Shown here one piece after another: positions 7,581 to 11,878 of a DNA stretch of 11,878 bases; the first letter of the stretch is position 1; each line of letters opens with the position of its first letter. Source of the DNA: an uncultured Oscillospiraceae bacterium. Lineage in GTDB: Bacteria; Bacillota; Clostridia; Oscillospirales; Ruminococcaceae. The stretch is from NCBI GenBank assembly GCA_900546885.1, contig UREN01000056.1:1-11878 (forward strand), in the 5' to 3' direction. A program made the position numbers and the translations under genes. The notes under the pieces are model-generated. The model saw nothing but the letters and a program-made list of their open reading frames with translations, ran no database searches and had not been told where the DNA came from.

Positions 7581-8439
7581 GCGCAGGCGCCTCCTTTCCG
7601 GTCAGCATACGGTACAGGGCTGCCGCGCATTCGTCCACGCCAATGATGCCCGGCGGCACAGGCAGGCCCTGGTGCGAAAGAAGCTGGCACAGTTCGGCCG
7701 GCTGCGGCACGTCTAAATGAAGGGCGTGCAGCTCGTCTGCCCGCGCAAACACCTCGTGCGGGGGGCCGTCCATCACCACATGCCCGGCGCTCATCACCAC
7801 CACGCGCCCCGCCATGGCGGCCTCTTCCATATAGTGGGTAATTTGCACCACCGTAATGCCCTTTTCGCGGTTCAGGCGGTGCACCGTGCGCAGCACCTGC
7901 TGGCGGCCAATGGGGTCCAGCATGGCGGTGGCCTCGTCCAAAACAAGGCAATCCGGCTGCATGGCAAGCACGCCCGCAATGGCCACGCGCTGCTTTTGGC
8001 CGCCCGAAAGCTTGTGCGGCGCCTTGTCTTTATAGGCGTAGATGCCTGCAAGCTGCATGGCCTCGTCCACCCGGCGGCGCATCTCGTGCGGCTCTACCCC
8101 CAGGTTTTCTGCGGCAAAGGCTACATCCTCTTCCACCACGGTGGCCACAATCTGGTTATCCGGGTTCTGGAACACCATACCCACCTTCTGGCGCAGGGCC
8201 AGAAGGTTTTTTTCGTCGGATGTGGGCATGCCCTCTACCAGCACGCGGCCGCTTTCGGGCAGCAAAATGGCATTAAAATGCTTGGCCAGGGTGCTTTTCC
8301 CGCACCCGTTCGCCCCCAAAATGGCTACATATTCTCCTTTTTGAACGTCCAGTGTAATTCCGTCCAGCGCGGGCTTTGCGCCCTCGTCATAACGGAACGT
8401 CACGTTCTGCACCGAAAGCATCGGCTGTGTATCCTGCAT
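7573..8439 (-). CDS. ecfA1: ECF transporter ATP-binding subunit EcfA1
   Basis: First ATPase of the shared ECF module, 288 residues from the start chosen here. Counting from that start, Walker A is GANGCGKST at 42-50, the Q-loop Gln is at 91 (VFQNPDNQIV), the signature LSGGQKQR is at 144-151, catalytic Glu169 ends Walker B (CLVLDE), and the switch His is at 202. ATAMLDPIGR after Walker B is characteristic of EcfA1. Start choice is uncertain. ATG at 8439 has GGGAAG about 7 nt upstream, while an in-frame ATG at 8454 adds five residues but has no Shine-Dalgarno sequence. A third in-frame ATG at 8421 would still leave the ATPase core whole. It lies 66 nt after the methyltransferase and overlaps ecfA2 by 8 nt. 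Confidence 0.94.
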   Translation of the reverse strand: MQDTQPMLSVQNVTFRYDEGAKPALDGITLDVQKGEYVAILGANGCGKSTLAKHFNAILLPESGRVLVEGMPTSDEKNLLALRQKVGMVFQNPDNQIVATVVEEDVAFAAENLGVEPHEMRRRVDEAMQLAGIYAYKDKAPHKLSGGQKQRVAIAGVLAMQPDCLVLDEATAMLDPIGRQQVLRTVHRLNREKGITVVQITHYMEEAAMAGRVVVMSAGHVVMDGPPHEVFARADELHALHLDVPQPAELCQLLSHQGLPVPPGIIGVDECAAALYRMLTGKEAPAHA

Positions 8440-8505
8440 GCAAATACTTCCCATCCCGCACGGCGCAAAGCCGCGCTGTCAAATTCCCGTTTTTGGGCCC
8501 GGCCG

Positions 8506-9372
8506 CTACTGTGCAAGCCACCAGGCCGTGGCCCCGCAGGGCACCACGCCGCCGGTGGCCGTCACCGGCAGGCCTATCTCGTCGCACTCGGTGCGCCCGC
8601 CGAAACGCCGGGCCACCCTCTCACGCAGCATATACTCCATCACACTGGGCGCAAGGCCCGTGGTATAGCTGTTCACCGCCACAAACAGGGGGTTTTCGCT
8701 CAGCACGCCGGCGCAGGCCTCAATAAACCCGTCAATGGCGTCCTCCAGCTTCCACACCTCGCCCCCCGGCCCGCGGCCGTAGCTGGGAGGGTCCATAATA
8801 ATGGCGTCATACTTTGTGCCGCGGCGCTGCTCCCTGGCCACAAACTTGGCGCAGTCATCCACAATCCAGCGGATGGGCCGCCCGGCAAGGCCGCTTTCGG
8901 CGGCATTGTCGCGCGCCCAGGCCACCATGCCCCGGCTGGCATCCACATGGCACACCCGGGCGCCGGCGGCCGCGCACGCCAGCGTGGCGCCGCCCGTATA
9001 GCCAAACAGGTTCAGCACGCTCACCTCGCGCCCGGCCGCGGCAATCAGCTCGCGGTAGCGCGCCCAGTTCACCGCCTGCTCGGGAAATACGCCCGTGTGC
9101 TTAAAGCCCGTGGGCGACACAATGAGGCGCAGCCCCTCGCAGCCAATTGTCCACTTTTCGGGCATTTTGCGGCGGTATTCCCATTTGCCGCCGCCGGTGG
9201 CAGCGCGGTGATACACGGCGTTTGCCTTTTCCCACAGGCCGCTGCGCGGCGGTGTCTTCCAAAGCACCTGAGGGTCTGGCCGCACCAGCAGCGTCTGGCC
9301 CCAGCGCTCCAGCCGGTTGCCAGCCGTGGCGTCTATCAGCTCATAGTCCTTCCACTGTGTTGCTGCGCGCAA
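8506..9372 (-). CDS. Class I SAM-dependent methyltransferase of the COG1092/RlmI-like group (TTG start)
   Basis: The 288-residue protein has a Rossmann methyltransferase fold. Motif I is NLFGYTGGAT (121-130), the SAM-ribose acidic residue is Asp144 (CHVDAS), a second acidic pair is Asp172-Asp173, and the catalytic-type loop DPPSYGRG is at 194-201. The SPTGFKHTGVFPEQ stretch (86-99) marks the subgroup of RlmI-like enzymes, which methylate 23S rRNA cytosine in E. coli. The PUA domain of RlmI is missing and a short N-terminal region (about 1-80) replaces it, so the substrate here is not proven; rRNA is the best guess. No ATG is available at the 5' end. TTG at 9372 lies exactly 7 nt after GGAGGGG. 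It follows ruvB by 83 nt, a gap that contains a good -10 element, so it may have its own promoter. Confidence 0.88.
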   Translation of the reverse strand: MRAATQWKDYELIDATAGNRLERWGQTLLVRPDPQVLWKTPPRSGLWEKANAVYHRAATGGGKWEYRRKMPEKWTIGCEGLRLIVSPTGFKHTGVFPEQAVNWARYRELIAAAGREVSVLNLFGYTGGATLACAAAGARVCHVDASRGMVAWARDNAAESGLAGRPIRWIVDDCAKFVAREQRRGTKYDAIIMDPPSYGRGPGGEVWKLEDAIDGFIEACAGVLSENPLFVAVNSYTTGLAPSVMEYMLRERVARRFGGRTECDEIGLPVTATGGVVPCGATAWWLAQ

Positions 9373-9379
9373 AGCTTAA

Positions 9380-9386
9380 CCCCTCC
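9380..9386 (-). promoter_or_regulatory. Shine-Dalgarno site fixing the TTG start of the methyltransferase
   Basis: The minus strand reads GGAGGGG, with a 7-nt spacer to TTG at 9372. No in-frame ATG or GTG lies at a usable distance. The rare start codon with a strong site suggests moderate, tuned expression (inference). Confidence 0.75.
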
Positions 9387-9402
9387 GTATCGTTTTCAGA
9401 AT

Positions 9403-9431
9403 ATTATAACGCAGAAAATATGAACATTTCT
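9403..9431 (-). promoter_or_regulatory. Candidate sigma-A promoter for the methyltransferase and ECF genes
   Basis: On the minus strand a perfect TATAAT is read at 9408-9403, 30 nt before the TTG start. The surrounding ~35 bases are clearly more A/T-rich than the rest of the block. The -35 region about 17 nt upstream (AGAAAT, 9431-9426) matches poorly, and TG sits near but not exactly at the extended -10 position. A promoter is plausible but not certain. Confidence 0.45.
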
Positions 9432-9455
9432 ATACAGCCCCGTGCACGGCAGCGC

Positions 9456-10511
9456 TTAAAAGCCCTCCAGGGCCTGCTGGCCGCTTTCGCCCGGCGCGCG
9501 CAGGCCAAGGTGCTCGTAGGCGTATTTGGTCACGCAGCGCCCGCGCGGCGTGCGCGTCAAAAAGCCCAGCTGCATCAGGTACGGCTCGCACACATCCTCC
9601 AGCGTCACGGCCTCTTCGCCCAGCGCGGCGGCAATGGTCTCCAGCCCCACGGGGCCGCCGCCGTACATCTCGATGATGGCGCGCAAAAGCCCGCGGTCCA
9701 TCTCGTCCAGGCCAATTTCGTCGATGTCCATGCGCCGCAAAGCGCCCTTGGCCGTCTGCCCGTCAATGACGCCGTTGCCCATCACCTGCGCAAAATCGCG
9801 CACGCGCTTCAAAAGGCGGTTTGCCACACGCGGCGTGCCGCGGCTGCGGCGGGCCATCTCCAGCGCGCCGTCCGGCGTGCAGGGCACGCCCAAAATGCCG
9901 GCCGAGCGGGTGACAATTTTCGCCAGTTCGTCCGGGGTGTAAAGCTCCAGCTTCAAAAGCACGCCAAAGCGGTCGCGCAGGGGGCTGGTAATTTGCCCTG
10001 CGCGCGTTGTCGCCCCAACCAGCGTAAAGCGCGGCAGGTTGATGCGGATGCTTTGCGCCGAGGGGCCCTTGCCTATCATGATGTCCAGCGCGTAATCTTC
10101 CAGGGCCGGGTACAGCACCTCTTCCACCTGGCGGGAAAGGCGGTGGATCTCGTCGATGAACAGCACGTCGCCCTCCTGCAAATTCGTCAGCAGCGCGGCC
10201 AAATCGCCCGGTTTTTCAATGGCCGGGCCCGAGGTGATGCGAATCTGCACGCCCATCTCGTGCGCCACAATGCAGGCCAGCGTGGTTTTGCCAAGGCCCG
10301 GCGGGCCGTATAAAAGCAGATGGTCCAGCGGCTCACCGCGCAGCTTTGCCGCTTTCAGGTATACGCGCAGGTTCTCTTTGGCTTTGTCCTGCCCAATATA
10401 TTCCTCCAGCGTTTTGGGGCGCAGGGTGGCCTCGGCGTCAAAATCTTCCTCGCGGGGCTCCGGGCTTACAAGGCGCGCGGAAGCGCCCACATCCACAGTT
10501 TCCAGCGCCAT
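9456..10511 (-). CDS. ruvB: Holliday junction branch migration DNA helicase RuvB
   Basis: RuvB is the hexameric AAA+ motor that, with RuvA, drives branch migration of Holliday junctions during recombinational repair. The product has 351 residues. It has the N-terminal [12 protein letters not shown] box (30-41), Walker A GPPGLGKT at 69-76, Walker B LFIDE with Asp120-Glu121, sensor 1 GATTR at 166-170 and the arginine finger Arg179 in PLRDRFG. The C-terminal winged-helix domain starts near 285 ([14 protein letters not shown]). The last residues after LGL (about 337-351) are a short variable tail. ATG at 10511 is 3 nt after the ruvA stop. Its AGAAGGAGG site is built from the end of ruvA, so the pair is almost certainly translationally coupled. 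Confidence 0.98.
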   Translation of the reverse strand: MALETVDVGASARLVSPEPREEDFDAEATLRPKTLEEYIGQDKAKENLRVYLKAAKLRGEPLDHLLLYGPPGLGKTTLACIVAHEMGVQIRITSGPAIEKPGDLAALLTNLQEGDVLFIDEIHRLSRQVEEVLYPALEDYALDIMIGKGPSAQSIRINLPRFTLVGATTRAGQITSPLRDRFGVLLKLELYTPDELAKIVTRSAGILGVPCTPDGALEMARRSRGTPRVANRLLKRVRDFAQVMGNGVIDGQTAKGALRRMDIDEIGLDEMDRGLLRAIIEMYGGGPVGLETIAAALGEEAVTLEDVCEPYLMQLGFLTRTPRGRCVTKYAYEHLGLRAPGESGQQALEGF

Positions 10512-10514
10512 GGC

Positions 10515-11117
10515 TTACCTCCTTCTGCCAATGCCCTGCAAAGCAAGGCGTATCATTTCCTGAACAGGCAGGGCCGGGTCTACCCCTGCCAGGGCGGCGG
10601 CGGCCTCGGACGCCGTGTAGCCAAGCCCCACCAGTGCAGCCTGCGCCTGCGCCGCCGCGCCTGCGGGCGCGGCCGGGGCTGCAAAGTCGGCCGCCGAAAG
10701 GCTGCCCGCAAAGCCCTTGCCCACTTTATCTTTCAATTCCAGCACAATGCGCTGGCCCAGCTTCGGCCCCACGCCATTGGCGGCGGTGAAGGCTTTGTGG
10801 TCCCCCCCTTGCACCGCAAGCACCACGCGCGCCGGGCTCAGCACACTTAAAATGGCAAGCCCGGCCTTGGGGCCCACGCCGCTCACCGCCGTCAGCAGGC
10901 GGAACATGGCCTGGCTTTCCTTATCGGCAAACCCGAATAGCGAGACATCGTTTTCCGTCACGTTCATATAGGTGTAAAGGGTGCACGTCTGCCCCACTGC
11001 GGGCAGCGCACCTGCCGTAGAAGACGGAATGGAGACGCAATAGCCCACGCCTGCGCATTCCACCACCGCCATGTCGGCTGTTTTTTCCACCAGGGTGCCA
11101 TGCAAACTGTAAATCAT
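10515..11117 (-). CDS. ruvA: Holliday junction branch migration complex subunit RuvA
   Basis: RuvA binds four-way junctions as a tetramer and loads RuvB. The 200-residue product has the three expected parts. An OB-fold domain spans about 1-62 (starts MIYSLHGTLVEK). A domain with two helix-hairpin-helix motifs follows (AVSGVGPKAGLAIL at about 77-90 and ANGVGPKLGQRIVLELK at about 112-128). An Ala/Pro-rich flexible linker (about 140-158) leads to the RuvB-binding domain III (ALVGLGYTASEAAAAL onward). The start ATG has GGAGG 5 nt upstream. The last three codons, AGA AGG AGG for Arg-Arg-Arg, double as the ruvB ribosome binding site. It lies 60 nt after ruvC, and that gap holds a GC-rich hairpin. 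Confidence 0.98.
   Translation of the reverse strand: MIYSLHGTLVEKTADMAVVECAGVGYCVSIPSSTAGALPAVGQTCTLYTYMNVTENDVSLFGFADKESQAMFRLLTAVSGVGPKAGLAILSVLSPARVVLAVQGGDHKAFTAANGVGPKLGQRIVLELKDKVGKGFAGSLSAADFAAPAAPAGAAAQAQAALVGLGYTASEAAAALAGVDPALPVQEMIRLALQGIGRRR
10518..10526 (-). promoter_or_regulatory. ruvB Shine-Dalgarno embedded in the last codons of ruvA
   Basis: The minus strand reads AGAAGGAGG immediately before the ruvA TAA, 6 nt before the ruvB ATG. The same bases encode the C-terminal Arg-Arg-Arg of RuvA, so a ribosome finishing ruvA lies on the ruvB initiation site. Confidence 0.85.
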
Positions 11118-11159
11118 GCCTGCCTCCGTTTTGTCTTTTTGCTGTATTTCCCCGCTGCG

Positions 11160-11175
11160 GCGCCGGGGCCGGCGC
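11160..11175 (-). other. GC-only hairpin in the ruvC-ruvA gap
   Basis: GCGCCG at 11160-11165 pairs with CGGCGC at 11170-11175 around GGGC. It lies 2 nt after the ruvC stop in the transcript. A/T-rich sequence follows further on but no clean U-run abuts the stem, so it is not a convincing terminator. It may protect the ruvC mRNA end or set relative expression of ruvC and ruvAB. Confidence 0.35.
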
Positions 11176-11177
11176 GC

Positions 11178-11699
11178 TTAATCGTACCCAAGCTGCTGGC
11201 GGCGCGTGCGGGTAAGGCCATACTGGCGCGAATGTGCGCTGTAGCCATGGCAAATGGCCAGCGCCAGCGCGTCGGCTGCGTCATCGGGTTTTGGCACGGC
11301 CTGCATGCGCAGCAGCGTGCGCGTCATTTCCTGCACCTGCTTTTTGGTGGCCTTGCCATAGCCTGTAACGCTTTGCTTCACCTGCATGGGTGTGTATTCG
11401 AACACCGGCACGTGTGCAAGCTGCGCACATAACAGCAGCACGCCGCGCGCCTGCGCCACGGCCATGGCCGTTGTCTGGTTGTGCTGAAAATACAGCTGTT
11501 CCATGGCGATGGCATCCGGCTTCAGGTTTTGCAGAAGCTGGGTCATATCAAAATAAATTTCCTCCAGCCGCTGCTCAAAAAGCGTGTGCGCCTGCGTGGT
11601 GATAGCGCCGTACTGCACAGGGCAGAACGCGCCGCGCACATAATCCAGCGCGCCAAAGCCCACAATGGCATAGCCCGGGTCTATCCCAAGGATGCGCAT
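11178..11699 (-). CDS. ruvC: Crossover junction endodeoxyribonuclease RuvC
   Basis: RuvC is the dimeric, Mg2+-dependent resolvase that nicks Holliday junctions brought to it by RuvAB. The 173-residue product shows the full acidic tetrad: Asp7 in RILGIDPG, Glu67 in AIAMEQLYF, and Asp140 and Asp143 in KPDDAADALALA. The QVKQSVTGYGKATKKQVQEM stretch (106-125) is the conserved DNA-binding region. A longer frame reaches 11861, but the ATG at 11699 is right because it gives the canonical N-terminus. It also has AGAGGAGGG 8 nt upstream and sits just below a good promoter. The gene heads the minus-strand block, an order (ruvC-ruvA-ruvB) common in Firmicutes and other bacteria. Confidence 0.98.
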   Translation of the reverse strand: MRILGIDPGYAIVGFGALDYVRGAFCPVQYGAITTQAHTLFEQRLEEIYFDMTQLLQNLKPDAIAMEQLYFQHNQTTAMAVAQARGVLLLCAQLAHVPVFEYTPMQVKQSVTGYGKATKKQVQEMTRTLLRMQAVPKPDDAADALALAICHGYSAHSRQYGLTRTRRQQLGYD

Positions 11700-11743
11700 G
11701 TCTTTTGCCCTCCTCTGGCCGCACAGGCCGCATAAACTAATAT

Positions 11744-11772
11744 AGTATAGCATATTTCGGCGTGCAATACAA
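11744..11772 (-). promoter_or_regulatory. Extended -10 promoter for ruvC and the downstream block
   Basis: On the minus strand TTGTAT (11772-11767), a 17-nt spacer and TATACT (11749-11744) form a sigma-A-like promoter. A TG placed one base before the -10 makes it an extended -10. An overlapping alternative, TTGCAC with 17 nt to TATATT, is also possible. The -10 lies about 45 nt before the ruvC start. I see no LexA (SOS) operator overlapping it. Confidence 0.65.
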
Positions 11773-11788
11773 TTTTTGCCGGGCTGTT

Positions 11789-11816
11789 TTGCCCTGCTCG
11801 TGTGTAGGACTACAAT
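11789..11816 (+). promoter_or_regulatory. Candidate divergent promoter for the gene at the right edge
   Basis: TTGCCC (11789-11794), a 16-nt spacer and TACAAT (11811-11816) read on the plus strand about 27 nt before the ATG at 11843. It faces away from the ruvC promoter, with the two -35 regions 16 nt apart. Confidence 0.45.
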
Positions 11817-11842
11817 AGATCTTGGACAGAGGAAGAAAAAGG

Positions 11843-11878
11843 ATGAAGGATAAGGCCTCATCGGTTATAGTTGAGTTA
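11843..11878 (+). CDS. Start of an unidentified gene divergent from ruvC (partial, 12 codons visible)
   Basis: ATG at 11843 begins a frame reading MKDKASSVIVEL up to the window edge. AGAGGAAG at 11828-11835 provides a Shine-Dalgarno site at a normal distance. An in-frame stop lies at 11816-11818, so the start is bounded; an in-frame TTG at 11822 is less well placed. A promoter-like pair precedes it. Twelve residues are too few for a family call, and I do not guess one. That this is a gene start is inferred from the combined promoter, ribosome binding site and ATG. Confidence 0.5.
   Translation, partial: MKDKASSVIVEL

Noticed and set aside
8477..8482. Perfect minus-strand TTGACA in the methyltransferase-ecfA1 gap as an ecfA1 promoter
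   Set aside because: The expected -10 position 16-19 nt downstream is GC-rich (GCGGGA region) with no TATAAT-like sequence.
8440..8505. Riboswitch controlling the ECF genes
   Set aside because: Vitamin riboswitches often precede uptake genes, but this gap is 66 nt, holds only a 4-bp stem (8461-8473) and shows no conserved aptamer core.
7717..9423. Plus-strand open frame of 568 codons antisense to ecfA1 and the methyltransferase
   Set aside because: It mirrors two well-identified genes, its translation is rich in His, Ala, Gly and Arg without domain features, and it spans their intergenic gap. It is a by-product of high third-position GC.
11700..11772. LexA/SOS operator before ruvC
   Set aside because: SOS control of ruv genes is known in some bacteria, so I looked for a GAAC-N4-GTTC type palindrome. 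None is present in the promoter region.
11781..11795. Terminator-like GGGC...GCCC hairpin upstream of ruvC
   Set aside because: The stem is only 4 bp with a 6-nt loop. The A/T stretch beside it is better explained as part of the promoter region.

Overview
The window looks like a stretch of core genome from a GC-rich, low-oxygen-type Firmicute, most likely a gut Clostridia member of the Oscillospirales (Ruminococcaceae/Oscillospiraceae). This is inference. It rests on strong AGGAGG-type ribosome binding sites on nearly every gene, a group II ECF energy-coupling module (ecfA1-ecfA2-ecfT) followed by truA, a zinc-finger ClpE-type unfoldase, and codons rich in G/C at third positions. There is no sign of a phage, transposon, integrase, CRISPR array, tRNA or rRNA.

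Layout. Positions 1-555 (+) hold the 3' end of an unrecognised membrane protein. A strong bidirectional hairpin terminator (577-616) separates it from a convergent block of eleven minus-strand genes covering 647-11699. In transcription order these are ruvC, ruvA, ruvB, a class I SAM-dependent methyltransferase, ecfA1, ecfA2, ecfT, truA, a membrane-anchored DUF5711-like protein, a CvpA-family membrane protein and a ClpE-like AAA+ unfoldase. To the right of ruvC, divergent promoter-like elements face both ways, and a plus-strand gene starts at 11843 and runs off the edge with only 12 codons visible. No gap between genes reaches 300 bases.

How the genes fit together. RuvA, RuvB and RuvC form the Holliday-junction branch-migration and resolution machine. 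ruvA and ruvB are 3 nt apart, and the ruvB Shine-Dalgarno sequence is written in the last codons of ruvA. A near-consensus -10 element before the methyltransferase suggests a second transcription start there. EcfA1, EcfA2 and EcfT are the shared ATP-driven module for vitamin and metal uptake. Their reading frames overlap by 8 and 7 nt, and the substrate-binding S subunits must be encoded elsewhere. TruA makes tRNA pseudouridines. The DUF5711-like, CvpA and ClpE genes form the distal part of the block, where function is least certain.

I did not find an obvious undescribed system. The points most worth a second look are the DUF5711-CvpA-ClpE trio, the GC-rich hairpins in several intercistronic gaps, the TTG start and private promoter of the methyltransferase, and the divergent gene at the right edge.
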